NCBI GenBank assembly: GCA_027488935.1
Contig: JAIYAP010000022.1
Coordinates: 180,206-244,205 of the forward strand
Reading direction: 5' to 3'
DNA from: Saprospiraceae bacterium
GTDB lineage: Bacteria; Bacteroidota; Bacteroidia; Chitinophagales; Saprospiraceae
DNA length: 64,000 nucleotides
The position numbers and the translations under genes are program-made. The notes below the pieces were generated by a model, which worked only from the letters and a program-made list of their open reading frames with translations, had not been told where the DNA came from and did no database searches. Shown here piece by piece: positions 55,092-63,941 of this stretch. Position 1 is the first letter of the stretch, and every line of letters starts with the position of its first letter.

Positions 55092-55124
55092 CAAAGATAG
55101 AACGATATCGTCCTAAAATGCAAA
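55092..55124 (-). promoter_or_regulatory. Exporter operon promoter
   Basis: On the - strand, TTTG (55124-55121), 21-bp spacer, TATCTTTG (55099-55092). The -33 box lies inside the spacer of the palindrome at 55108-55137. Predicted leader about 125 nt, containing repeat B. Confidence 0.6.
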
Positions 55125-55137
55125 TATTTTAGGACGA
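55108..55137. promoter_or_regulatory. MarR-type operator palindrome
   Basis: TCGTCCTAAAAT-GCAAAT-ATTTTAGGACGA is a perfect inverted repeat with 12-bp arms, located between the divergent MarR gene and exporter operon and overlapping the exporter promoter. Binding here would block the exporter promoter and could also affect the regulator gene. Confidence 0.65.
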
Positions 55138-55162
55138 AAAAATTCTAAAAACAAAAAATTGA

Positions 55163-55193
55163 TTGTTTTCGTACAAATACAACCTTATCTTTG
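55163..55193 (+). promoter_or_regulatory. Promoter of MarR-family gene
   Basis: TTG (55163-55165), 20-bp spacer, TATCTTTG (55186-55193), followed by CAC; matches the Bacteroidota promoter pattern. Leader about 58 nt. Confidence 0.6.
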
Positions 55194-55257
55194 CACTTTA
55201 GTTTAACAAGCAAGCAGCCTTATTTCAAATTGAACGCTGCCCAAAAATCGGTCGGCA

Positions 55258-55905
55258 ATGTATCCGTTTTATCGAACCTTAATGCAGTACTCAGAGGATT
55301 TTGAGCGGGAACACCCCGATCCGGAATCCCGCAATATGCTGCATTTTGCGACTTGGTTAAACCGTCGGCTGGCGCATGATCGAGCGCCTAACGGCAGCGC
55401 TGTTCAGTCGGAAGCAATACCTGTTCCGGGAGAAACCGTGGAGGTTAGTATCAGCAGGTTGGTGGGTTTCCTCGGACGTTATGCGCGCATTTACCTGAAA
55501 AAAGTAGTGGAAGATACCCCTTTGACCACCCCGGATGACTTCAGTTATTTGGCAGTATTATTGGACAAAGGCAGTTTGACTAAAATTGAGTTAATCGAAG
55601 AAAATATCCACGAAAAGACTTCAGGCATGGAGGTCATCAAACGTTTGCTGAACAGTGGCCTGATTGAACAAAAGAACAATCCGGCAGACCGTCGAAGTAA
55701 ATCCTTGTTTCTGACCGATCAGGGGCGGGGCGTTTTGTTTCAAATTTTTGATCGTCTTCGCGCGGTAGCCGAGCTGGTTGCGGGCGATTTGACAGAAGAC
55801 GAAAAATGGCAATTACTGTACCTGCTTCAAAGGCTCGATCGTTTTCACAGGCCGATTTATCTGGATCGGCGCGAGGCGTCGCTGGATGATTTATTAAAGC
55901 GATAA
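55258..55905 (+). CDS. MarR-family transcriptional regulator
   Basis: 215 residues, longer than usual MarR because of an about 60-residue N-terminal helical part. The winged helix is clear: FSYLAVLLDKGSLTKIELIE, TSGMEVIKRLLNSGLIEQK, NPADRRSKSLFLTDQGRGVL (the wing with the conserved DRR). Divergent from the ABC exporter operon and next to a perfect palindrome, so it most likely represses the exporter until a ligand binds. The ligand is unknown. Confidence 0.92.
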   Translation: MYPFYRTLMQYSEDFEREHPDPESRNMLHFATWLNRRLAHDRAPNGSAVQSEAIPVPGETVEVSISRLVGFLGRYARIYLKKVVEDTPLTTPDDFSYLAVLLDKGSLTKIELIEENIHEKTSGMEVIKRLLNSGLIEQKNNPADRRSKSLFLTDQGRGVLFQIFDRLRAVAELVAGDLTEDEKWQLLYLLQRLDRFHRPIYLDRREASLDDLLKR

Positions 55906-55985
55906 ACGAGCTTTGACCCTTGAAATAAGCACCAGTATGCACATCTTTAAACCAATGCGCGACTTAACCCTACATTGTGATTGCC

Positions 55986-56017
55986 CCGTAGGGTCAAGTC
56001 GCGACTTGACCCTACGG
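55986..56017. repeat. GTCAAGTCGCGACTTGAC palindrome, copy 2 with partial third copy
   Basis: A 32-bp perfect palindrome, between the convergent MarR and beta-helix gene ends. Just upstream (55958-55983) CGCGACTTAACCCTA plus GTGATTG repeats the right half in degraded form, so the element is present about one and a half times. Confidence 0.85.
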
Positions 56018-56036
56018 CGCGATTGGCATAAACGAA

Positions 56037-58097
56037 TCACTTCACCTTAACCAATTTACCCGTTTTTATAACTTCCCCATATCCCCGAAACACCCAATAA
56101 TACAAACCCGTCGGCAGACCCTCCACTGAAAATGTATTGCCCCCTAAGGACAATTTCTGATCTAATACCAAGTCACCCAATTGATTATACATTTTGAGAG
56201 CAGAACCCGGGAAAGACGTATTGAGCGTTACCTGAATTTGCGTATTAAACGGATTTGGCCCAACGGTAATTTGATCGGAAGCATTTTGCTGATCGGCCGT
56301 TGATGTGCTTAAATCCACTTTATATTGATAGGTAGCGGCACAACCTTCTGTATTGGTAACCGTGACCTGATAAGTGCCTTTTGATAAGTTGGATATTTCC
56401 ATGCCCGTTTGACCAGTACTCCAAAGCACTGAAAATGGCGCATTGTTACCCTGTATGGAATCTAGCGTGATAGCGCCATCGTTGTTGCCAGCCAAAGTTT
56501 CTGCTTTTATGGTTTCAAAAACCTGCATGCGAAACATTTCCTGCTCAAAAGCGCCCGCATCCGGAAGCAACTCAAGCACCCTTGGATTTCCATTTAAGTC
56601 GAGGTTGCTGATAAAAGCAGGCAACACCGATAAATCTCCGAAATTAATACCAGGAGAACAGCTTTTCAAGGCGTAATTATCGGCTAAAGTGTCTACGAAT
56701 AATGGATCCGCCAGGTACAAATTATTGGGACCGCAAGTAATCGTGTCAGGCCCGTATATAACATCAATACTGGAAATAAAGGCATTGCAATCTGCAATGT
56801 CCATGAGTGAATTAGAAATATATACATTAGATGGTCCATATTGTGTTAAAAATATGGTTGAGATATCTCTTGTTTTATTATTAAAAAAAATACAATTAAA
56901 AATAGAGTCTATATTAATTATAGGTGATACAAAAACAGATCCTTTTACTGCATAATTGCCATAAAAAGTACAATTGTAGAATTTGTTTATTCCGTTATAT
57001 AATTTAGGATTAAAAAATCCAACTGCTCCTCCGTAATAGGCACTGTTTTTTATAAATACGCAACTTACATAGTTGTTTTTGGATCCAGCGACTGCACCGC
57101 CCCTAAGTGCTCTATTATTTTGAAAATAACATCTTGAGAAAACCAAATCACTCCCATATACCGCACCGCCGCCACCTCCTGTAATTACGGTAGTGCCACC
57201 TTTATTATCCTTAAAAAGGCAATTTTCAATATTTGTTTTCTTTGATTTTTTACACTTAAAACTAAAGGCACCAGATAAATTAGAGTTGTTGTTTAAAAAA
57301 GAACAATCGTGCAAAATGAATTCTGCTAAAGTGTCATCGCTTTCAAAGTATAAGGCACCAGTGTCATCAAATGATTCATTGTTGGTAAATGTACATTGCT
57401 GAATGGTAACAGGATACTGAGGATTTTCTCCACATTCCAGGTAAACAGCGCCACCTGCCGAGCCAAAGTTGTCTGTAGCATTGCCGTTGAATATACAATT
57501 TTTGAGGCTGATGCCGCCCCTTCCACCTTTGCTTTCCAATCGAATGGCCCCGCCTTTAAAAGCTGTATTATTGTAAAATTTACAATCCGAAATGTCCACA
57601 TAAACCGGCATCGATGGATCGGTGCTTTTCATATAGATGGCGCCTCCCAAAGTCTGGAATAAAGTTGAAAACCATCCGTCTTTAAAGGTAATGCCATTGA
57701 TGCTGGTGGTAGTATCCGCAACCGGAATATAAGAAATTAAATAAGGATACATCGGATGGGGGGCCAACACCGTTTCGTTCAAGGCAATATCGCGCGCCGA
57801 TAAGGAGCTTTCAGTACCTGCAAACCCGCCATAAATCTGCACGCCATTCGGAATCACGAATGGTTCCCCATCGGAAGGGGATTGTGGGGGAGGAGGTGTA
57901 TAGATGCCTTTTGCGATCCATATCTGATCATTATATTGGGCACTATTCAGGGCCAATTTTAAACTTGTAAATGCATTTGACCAAGAGGTGCCGTTATTAA
58001 GCCCTGTAGCATTGATGTTTACATAAAGGGTGTCGTTGGCGAGGGAGGTTGAAATATTAAGGAAGGATAAAAAAATGAATTTGTAGAAAGTACGCAT
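56037..58097 (-). CDS. T9SS-secreted parallel beta-helix protein
   Basis: 686 residues from MRTFYKFIFLSFL with a signal peptide ending around SLAND. The N-terminal DTLYVNINATGLNNGTSWSN and SAQYNDQIWIAKGIYTPP are the usual opening of choice-of-anchor Q/right-handed beta-helix proteins; repeated coils such as DISDCKFYNNTAFKGGAIR, KNCIFNGNA, QQCTFTNNES, ENCLFKDNK and SRCYFQNNRALRGGAV follow. A short Ig/PKD-like segment (VLWSTGQTGMEISNLSKGTY) precedes the type IX sorting domain (GPNPFNTQIQVTL ... LPTGLYYWVFRG). Probably surface or extracellular, adhesin- or polysaccharide-related. The middle of the gene is more AT-rich than its ends. Confidence 0.9.
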   Translation of the reverse strand: MRTFYKFIFLSFLNISTSLANDTLYVNINATGLNNGTSWSNAFTSLKLALNSAQYNDQIWIAKGIYTPPPPQSPSDGEPFVIPNGVQIYGGFAGTESSLSARDIALNETVLAPHPMYPYLISYIPVADTTTSINGITFKDGWFSTLFQTLGGAIYMKSTDPSMPVYVDISDCKFYNNTAFKGGAIRLESKGGRGGISLKNCIFNGNATDNFGSAGGAVYLECGENPQYPVTIQQCTFTNNESFDDTGALYFESDDTLAEFILHDCSFLNNNSNLSGAFSFKCKKSKKTNIENCLFKDNKGGTTVITGGGGGAVYGSDLVFSRCYFQNNRALRGGAVAGSKNNYVSCVFIKNSAYYGGAVGFFNPKLYNGINKFYNCTFYGNYAVKGSVFVSPIINIDSIFNCIFFNNKTRDISTIFLTQYGPSNVYISNSLMDIADCNAFISSIDVIYGPDTITCGPNNLYLADPLFVDTLADNYALKSCSPGINFGDLSVLPAFISNLDLNGNPRVLELLPDAGAFEQEMFRMQVFETIKAETLAGNNDGAITLDSIQGNNAPFSVLWSTGQTGMEISNLSKGTYQVTVTNTEGCAATYQYKVDLSTSTADQQNASDQITVGPNPFNTQIQVTLNTSFPGSALKMYNQLGDLVLDQKLSLGGNTFSVEGLPTGLYYWVFRGYGEVIKTGKLVKVK

Positions 58098-58451
58098 AGG
58101 AAGAAAAATATTAATAATAAAACATGCTTGAATCTGTACAAATGTATGCACCAAATGCAAAAAATATGGTCCAAAAATGGAAATGGTCAAGTTTTAACAA
58201 AATTGCACATTTTATTTTTGGTTTCCCGGCACTCAATTACTCTCTCCTCGCATTCGGCAGGTTTCCCTCCCAAAGCCTAAAACGAATACATTTGCAATAT
58301 TTCCGAATCTATACAAGACAACTAAAACCCGACATCCAGAAAGTAGCAACCGTTAACCAAACCGAAATTGCATGCAATTTCACCCCCTCACGTAACATAA
58401 CCGCCGCCAAAACGTTTTATACCACACCATTTATCCATTGCCTAAAAAAGT
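58098..58451. promoter_or_regulatory. 354-bp divergent promoter region
   Basis: Separates the beta-helix gene (-) from the DUF4294 gene (+). TACATTTG boxes occur on - at 58146-58139 and on + at 58287-58294, both fitting the -7 consensus. No gene or further structure was recognised. Confidence 0.4.
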
Positions 58452-59066
58452 ATGACTTACCGGCTATTTTTCCTCCTTTCCTGCTGCTTTTGGTCCGTCG
58501 CCGCCTTTGCACAAGTGCGGCCCGACACCAGTGCGGGCCCGGTAGGTGCCTGGGCGCGCATGGAGGTAAGCAATGGCGACACCATATTTGATATGTCGTT
58601 GCGGCCGGTGCGCATCTGGCAACCCCGTAAATACAAGGACCTCGACGAGCAAAACCAATACAACCGCTATAAATATGCCGCGCGCAAAGTGTATCCGTAC
58701 GCCTTGCAAGCCATTGCCTTGTACGACGAAATTGCGAACGAAACCCAGGACATGAGCAGGCGCAAACGCAAACGCTTCATACGCCAGGAACACAAAGAAT
58801 TGAAAGAGGATTTTACAGAGCAGATGAAACAACTTTCCAAAACCCAGGGGAAAGTGCTCATCAAAATGATCGAAAAAGAACTGAATAAGCCGTTTTATGA
58901 AATTGTACGCGATACCCGGGGCGGTTTTACAGCGCTTTACTGGCACAATTTGGGCAAATTATACGGATACGACCTCAAAGAAGGCTACAAACCCGGTGCC
59001 GAGCCCATGCTGGACGAAATTTTCCTGGACTATGATTTTGGCGATCCTACCCGCTGGTATCAGTAG
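58452..59066 (+). CDS. DUF4294-type exported protein
   Basis: 204 residues with signal peptide (VAAFAQ). The body KYAARKVYPYALQAIALYDE, RRKRKRFIRQEHKELKEDF, KTQGKVLIKMIEKELNKPFY, ALYWHNLGKLYGYDLKEGY is the DUF4294 pattern, a Bacteroidota-only family of unknown function. Its last 20 bp overlap the end of the convergent cyclase gene. Confidence 0.85.
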   Translation: MTYRLFFLLSCCFWSVAAFAQVRPDTSAGPVGAWARMEVSNGDTIFDMSLRPVRIWQPRKYKDLDEQNQYNRYKYAARKVYPYALQAIALYDEIANETQDMSRRKRKRFIRQEHKELKEDFTEQMKQLSKTQGKVLIKMIEKELNKPFYEIVRDTRGGFTALYWHNLGKLYGYDLKEGYKPGAEPMLDEIFLDYDFGDPTRWYQ

Positions 59067-61164
59067 TCAGATCGTATTCCACAAAATACATGTCGATATC
59101 GCCTTTGTTTTTGGCGGCCATTTTTCCGCGGTACGTGCACTCGAAACGGTGTTTCACCAATTGGTAAGTCGCTTCCGAGATATTGATTTTATTTACCACA
59201 CCGCCTTGCTCCAAACGCGCCGCTGTATTCACCGTATCGCCCCATATGTCGTAGGCAAATTTGTGGCTGCCCACAATGCCCGCCACCACCGGACCCGAAT
59301 TGATGCCAATGCGCATTTCGAAAGCCGGTTTGCCTTCCGCCTGTTTTTGGCGCATCAATTGGTGCAAACGGCGTTGCATTTCAATCGCAGCCCGCACCAT
59401 ATCCACCGCATGGGTTTCGTTTACTTCGGGTAGTCCCGCCGCGCACATGTACGAATCGCCGATGGTTTTGATTTTTTCGATGCGGTAAGCGGCCGCAATT
59501 TCATCAAACATTTTAAAACACTCGTCGAGTTCGCGGATCAGGTCTTCCGGCGTAACCAATTCGGCAATGGTCGTAAATCCTTTGAAATCACTGAACAACA
59601 CGGATACGCTTTCGTACCGCACGGGCTGCACCGTGTTGTGGAGTTTCAGTTCTTCAGCCGTTTTTTCTGGCAGGATGTTTTTGAGCAGGTTATCAGCGCG
59701 GGCGCGTTCTTTTTCGATGGTGATATTTTTGGCGGCCAATTCGCGGTTGGCTTTGGCACGGATGCGGCTGCGGTTGAAAAGCAGGGCAACGAGGATGGCA
59801 AGTGCGAGCGCGCCGCCGATCAGGGCAATGCCGATGATGTTGGCGCGGGCGATTTTGGCGGTTTGTAATTCTAATTGATGCTGGTTTTGTTCAAGTTCGC
59901 GTTGTTTGCGGCCTTCTGAAAATACCACATCTTTGCGCTCAAAATCCGTTGCTCGAGTTTCATCAAGACGTTTATATCGCAAATCATCATACAATACCCG
60001 GTATTCAAAAGCTTTTTTATAGTCGCCCATGGCCGCGTAAATTTTTGCAAAATCCTTATAACCTCTTTGCACAAATTTATCATCGTGGATCGCCTGGGCA
60101 ATTTCGAAGTACTTTTTGACATAGCCAAGCGCCTGCTGAATGTCGCCCATACCATATAATACATCCCCAAACGTATTATAGGTTTCCATCAATCCGGGCT
60201 GATCATCCAATTCCGTTTGCAATTTGAATGCCTTATTCAAATAATACAGCCCCAGTTCATATTTTTTCAGGTGTTTGTACGCATCGCCAAGGTTATTGTA
60301 GATGTTAGCAATGCCCAACTGATCGTCCAATTCGGTGCGAATAACCAAGGCTTTCATATAATAAGGGATCGCCATGCCTGTTTTGGTCGTATCGAGTTCA
60401 TCTAACACATTGGCCAAATCACTCAGCGCATCGGCTAGATATACCTTGTCTCTTAAGGATTCGCGTACTTTCAGCGCTTTTTCATAATAATTGCGCGCTT
60501 CGTCCAGCATTTCCAGTTCAAACCGGATATGCCCCAACAAGGTGTAAGCCCTTGCCTTTCCTTCTATATCTCCGGTATCTTCAACATATTGTCGGTATTG
60601 GTTCACTTGCTCATAGGCTTCCGGGTAAAAACCCATGTCCTGCATGAGGTTGCCGAGCGCCAAATGCGCGCGGGCAATGCCGTTGGCATCCTTTAGTTTT
60701 TCGCAAATAAACAGGTTTTGACGTTGATACAGGAGCGCATTCTCTAAATCACCTATCCCTGCATACGCCTTACCAATATTACTATTGACACGTGCCACCC
60801 CCGCTTCATCGCCCAAGGCTGTGCGCAATTGCAACGTTTGCTCATAATATGTAATCGCTTTGGGGGCATTACCCCGGATTTCTTCCACGTTGCCCAGCCC
60901 ATTCCAGGCATTGGCCTCGCCGGCTTTAAAACCTGTTTTTTGGGCCAGCGCTACGGCTTCCCAAAGTTTTTGCTCGGCTTTATCCGTTTCATTGTCAAGG
61001 ATTTCCCAGGCCAGGTCGTACAACATACTTACCCGATGTGTGTCGGGTGGGGCGGTCAATAGCAGCTGCTCCAGCGAATCGGCCAAGCGCGATTGCCCCA
61101 GAACAGGCGTAGAAAACAACAAACAACACCCGAGCACGCAGATGCTGAAAAAAAAATGCTTCAA
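59047..61164 (-). CDS. TPR adenylyl cyclase, membrane-anchored
   Basis: About 705 residues if the TTG at 61164 is used (giving MKHFFFSICVLGCCLLF, a good signal sequence); the frame extends further upstream to an ATG at 61305. TPRs (about 45-400: ANAWNGLGNVEEIRGNAPKA, ARVNSNIGKAYAGIGDLENA, ANIYNNLGDAYKHLKKYELG), one membrane helix (IIGIALIGGALALAILVALLF), coiled-coil and a class III cyclase domain with metal Asp in VLFSDFKGFT and KTIGDSY, NTAARL Asn/Arg, and adenine-type Lys/Asp (IEKIKTIGD, YDIWGDTVN). Periplasmic TPRs probably sense and the cytosolic cyclase makes cAMP. Homodimeric site complete. Confidence 0.9.
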   Translation of the reverse strand: MKHFFFSICVLGCCLLFSTPVLGQSRLADSLEQLLLTAPPDTHRVSMLYDLAWEILDNETDKAEQKLWEAVALAQKTGFKAGEANAWNGLGNVEEIRGNAPKAITYYEQTLQLRTALGDEAGVARVNSNIGKAYAGIGDLENALLYQRQNLFICEKLKDANGIARAHLALGNLMQDMGFYPEAYEQVNQYRQYVEDTGDIEGKARAYTLLGHIRFELEMLDEARNYYEKALKVRESLRDKVYLADALSDLANVLDELDTTKTGMAIPYYMKALVIRTELDDQLGIANIYNNLGDAYKHLKKYELGLYYLNKAFKLQTELDDQPGLMETYNTFGDVLYGMGDIQQALGYVKKYFEIAQAIHDDKFVQRGYKDFAKIYAAMGDYKKAFEYRVLYDDLRYKRLDETRATDFERKDVVFSEGRKQRELEQNQHQLELQTAKIARANIIGIALIGGALALAILVALLFNRSRIRAKANRELAAKNITIEKERARADNLLKNILPEKTAEELKLHNTVQPVRYESVSVLFSDFKGFTTIAELVTPEDLIRELDECFKMFDEIAAAYRIEKIKTIGDSYMCAAGLPEVNETHAVDMVRAAIEMQRRLHQLMRQKQAEGKPAFEMRIGINSGPVVAGIVGSHKFAYDIWGDTVNTAARLEQGGVVNKINISEATYQLVKHRFECTYRGKMAAKNKGDIDMYFVEYDLTTDTSG

Positions 61165-61392
61165 AGTGAAGTGTTCTAAATAAGTCGACAAAATAAAGCG
61201 ATCAAACAAAATATTTCTTTTAATTTTAAAAAAGAACAAAAAACACGCATATTTTATACTATGCCAAATGAAAATGGTAGCCCGGCACACTTTAGGTCCG
61301 CTCAAATATTCCTTTTGAAGGTAAAATTCAGGTCATTAACAAAATATTATTTGCCGGACGCCAATTTTCCGTGCGTACAGGCGAAAAAGTTG

Positions 61393-61400
61393 TAACTTTG
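61393..61400 (+). promoter_or_regulatory. -7 box of DEAD-box helicase gene
   Basis: TAACTTTG followed by CAC fits TAnnTTTG; predicted leader about 67 nt. Confidence 0.45.
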
Positions 61401-61415
61401 CACTTTATTTCATTC

Positions 61416-61457
61416 GAGTCGAATTCTTTGTGCATAAAGGAGTTATCAATTCGGCTC
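61416..61457 (+). other. 5'-leader hairpin of helicase gene
   Basis: GAGTCGAATT (61416-61425) and AATTCGGCTC (61448-61457) pair over 10 bp with one G-U wobble, ending 16 bp before the ATG; the 22-nt loop contains AAAGGAG. Confidence 0.5.
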
Positions 61458-61473
61458 ATTATCACAATTATAA

Positions 61474-63183
61474 ATGAGTTCATTTAAAGAACTGGGCCTC
61501 GATGATGATCTGTTAGAGGGCATTACTTCCATGGGATTTGAAACCCCAACCCCTGTCCAGGAGTTGGTTATCCCGGTAGCGCTGACGACAGATGAGGATA
61601 TTATCGCCTTAGCCCAGACGGGAACTGGTAAAACCGCCGCATTTGGTTTACCACTTTTACAAAGAATTGATCCGAAGGACCAAGGAGTTCACGCACTGAT
61701 TTTGTGCCCTACCCGCGAACTCTGTGTCCAAGTTGCCAGTGATTTGGAAAAGTACGCAGAATTTGCACGTCAATATAAAGTAGTCGCGGTGTATGGCGGC
61801 GCAAGTATTGAAACGCAAATCCGTCAAATTAAAGCAGGTGCTCAAATTATCGTGGCCACACCAGGCCGCTTAATGGACCTGTTGACCCGCAAAGCCGTTC
61901 GTTTGGATGCCGTTGAGCGCGTGGTGCTCGATGAAGCCGACGAAATGCTCAACATGGGCTTTAAAGAGGCCGTCGACTTTATCCTCGGCGCTGCCCTCAA
62001 CCGCAAATCGATTTGGTTGTTCTCTGCTACCATGCCGGATGCTGTGCGTTCGATCGCCAAGGATTACATGAATAATCCGCAGGAACTGAGCACCGGTAAA
62101 CGCAACCAAATTAACGAAAACATTGAGCATCAGTACTATGTGTGCCGTGCCGATGACCGTTACGCTACGCTCAAACGCGTGGTGGATGCTAATCCCGGTA
62201 TTTATGGTCTGATTTTCGTGCGCACCAAGGTGGAAGCCAAAGAAGTTGCCGAACAAATGATTCGCGATGGCTATAATTCAGATGCCCTGCACGGTGATCT
62301 GGCACAAGCCGACCGCGACCGCGTGATGCAGCGCTTCCGTGAAAACAACCTGCAATTGCTCATTGCAACCGACGTTGCAGCGCGGGGTTTGGACGTTCAA
62401 AACATCAGCCACGTAATCAACTACGGCTTACCGGACGAAATCGAAGTGTACACCCACCGCAGCGGCCGTACCGGTCGTGCAGGCAAAACGGGTATTTCGA
62501 TCAGCATCGTGACACCCAAATACGAAGAGAAAGTACTGCAAATTGAACGCAAAGCAAAGGCGACGTTTCATAAAAAAATGATCCCGACCGGCTACGAAGT
62601 GTGCGAACAGCAGTTGTTTCACATCGTAAAAGGTATTCATACACAAGAAGTTCAAAAAGAAGAAATTGCGCCGTTTATGGAACGGATCATGGAGGAATTA
62701 AAAGACCTCAGCAAGGAAGATCTGATCGAACGTTTCGCCAGTGTGGAATTCAACCGCTTTTTGAAATACTACCGCAACGCACCAGATATCAATGTGTATC
62801 CACGCGGCGACAAGCGCGGTATCCGCACCACTACACCCGGCACAGCAACCAACGGCAACATGAACCGTTTGTTCCTGAATGTAGGTGAAATGGACGGTGT
62901 ATCCAAAAAAGACTTTATCAAGTTGTTATCGCGCTCTTTCGGCGTTCCTGCTACCTCTATTGGACATATTGACCTCAACCGTTCGTACATGCACTTCGAT
63001 CTGGATGGCGCTTATGTAACCGTAGTTCGTCAGGGACTGGCTGAATTTACCATCAATGGCCGCCGCCTCCGCGTGGATGATGCCGATGGCCGGAAAGAAA
63101 AGCCACCGGGCAAAGAAGACCGTTTCTTCAACAAATTTGACAAAAAAGGGCCGCCAAGAAAAAGCGGACCTAAGAAGTTCTAA
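61474..63183 (+). CDS. DEAD-box ATP-dependent RNA helicase (DbpA/CsdA-like)
   Basis: 569 residues. Q-motif (FETPTPVQE), motif I AQTGTGKT (47-54), PTREL, TPGRL, DEAD (153-156), SAT, and C-terminal helicase motifs (ATDVAARGLDV, HRSGRTGR). A C-terminal DbpA-type RNA-binding domain (MNRLFLNVGEMDGVSKKDF ... FDLDGAYVTVV) and a Lys/Gly-rich tail follow. Works in ribosome assembly or mRNA remodelling. Leader hairpin suggests temperature- or product-controlled expression. Confidence 0.95.
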   Translation: MSSFKELGLDDDLLEGITSMGFETPTPVQELVIPVALTTDEDIIALAQTGTGKTAAFGLPLLQRIDPKDQGVHALILCPTRELCVQVASDLEKYAEFARQYKVVAVYGGASIETQIRQIKAGAQIIVATPGRLMDLLTRKAVRLDAVERVVLDEADEMLNMGFKEAVDFILGAALNRKSIWLFSATMPDAVRSIAKDYMNNPQELSTGKRNQINENIEHQYYVCRADDRYATLKRVVDANPGIYGLIFVRTKVEAKEVAEQMIRDGYNSDALHGDLAQADRDRVMQRFRENNLQLLIATDVAARGLDVQNISHVINYGLPDEIEVYTHRSGRTGRAGKTGISISIVTPKYEEKVLQIERKAKATFHKKMIPTGYEVCEQQLFHIVKGIHTQEVQKEEIAPFMERIMEELKDLSKEDLIERFASVEFNRFLKYYRNAPDINVYPRGDKRGIRTTTPGTATNGNMNRLFLNVGEMDGVSKKDFIKLLSRSFGVPATSIGHIDLNRSYMHFDLDGAYVTVVRQGLAEFTINGRRLRVDDADGRKEKPPGKEDRFFNKFDKKGPPRKSGPKKF

Positions 63184-63205
63184 ACATACGTTTACGCACA
63201 CTTGC

Positions 63206-63248
63206 AAAGGCGCGTTGGTCTGAAAAGATGGACGCGCTTTTGCTTTTA
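63206..63248 (+). terminator. Terminator of helicase gene
   Basis: AAAGGCGCGT pairs with ACGCGCTTT (one bulge), followed by T-rich sequence; lies between convergent gene ends. Confidence 0.7.
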
Positions 63249-63251
63249 AGG

Positions 63252-63941
63252 CTATAATATTTTTTTATTTTTATTAATGTGTTTGACTTTTCGGTTTATA
63301 ACTTTATCTGATTTATCATAAATTTTATTCAGTATGTTTTCTAAAATTTCAAAAGCATCAATCATATTTTGGGATGTTAATCCAACATTTGAATGACTCC
63401 CCTGATTTCCAATCCATTTTATTGCCATTAGCTTATTCCCGAGACCGATAAGTTTAGTATTACGGCTCTTCTGCATATAGTCTTCTATTCGAGAATGTAG
63501 GTTTCTTGCCGCAGGAATTTTTAATTCGTTAAGAAGCAACTCCGTAAACATTCTTATTTTATTTGCACATGCATCACTATCAGCCCAAAAAAGATTAAAT
63601 GCTTTTTTGAGTTCATAAATAAGAACTATTGGTGTTCCCGAAGGAATCTTAAAAAGGTCAATTGGTGGCTCTATATGCTTAATTGTAGTTTTAACAGTAA
63701 GAATTGGCATTGGAATATCAAGTTCAAGGCCTTCCTCATCAAAATATTCATAGCCTCTTTCTTCAACACATTTTATTCCAATAACCATCACAGATTCATT
63801 GCATTCTTGATTAATACATTGGAAGCATTCGCTAAAAATTGAACTTAAAATCCCATCAGAAGCTACCCAAAAAAATTGATCTTTATAGCCAACGCGAAGT
63901 GGTTTTGAAGGAAATGTGCTAATTTTTTTCATTTTGCTCAA
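63252..63941 (-). CDS. DUF4145-like protein
   Basis: 229 residues. CINQECNES zinc-like pair early, then EPPIDLFKIPSGTPIVLIYE, ELKKAFNLFWADSDACANKIR, LLLNELKIPAARNLHSRIEDY and LMAIKWIGNQGSH, the DUF4145 pattern. Found in defence islands, fused to or near restriction enzymes; function unknown. Strikingly AT-rich against neighbours, so probably acquired. Alternative start at M4. Confidence 0.8.
   Translation of the reverse strand: MSKMKKISTFPSKPLRVGYKDQFFWVASDGILSSIFSECFQCINQECNESVMVIGIKCVEERGYEYFDEEGLELDIPMPILTVKTTIKHIEPPIDLFKIPSGTPIVLIYELKKAFNLFWADSDACANKIRMFTELLLNELKIPAARNLHSRIEDYMQKSRNTKLIGLGNKLMAIKWIGNQGSHSNVGLTSQNMIDAFEILENILNKIYDKSDKVINRKVKHINKNKKIL

Noticed and set aside
54963..55094. 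N-terminal extension of the ABC ATPase
   Set aside because: The extension translates the dispersed repeat B and is not ATPase sequence; start placed at 54962.
58124..58591. 155-codon + strand frame in the 58.1-58.5 kb gap
   Set aside because: No family pattern; overlaps the signal peptide of the DUF4294 gene in another frame, which is the convincing gene.
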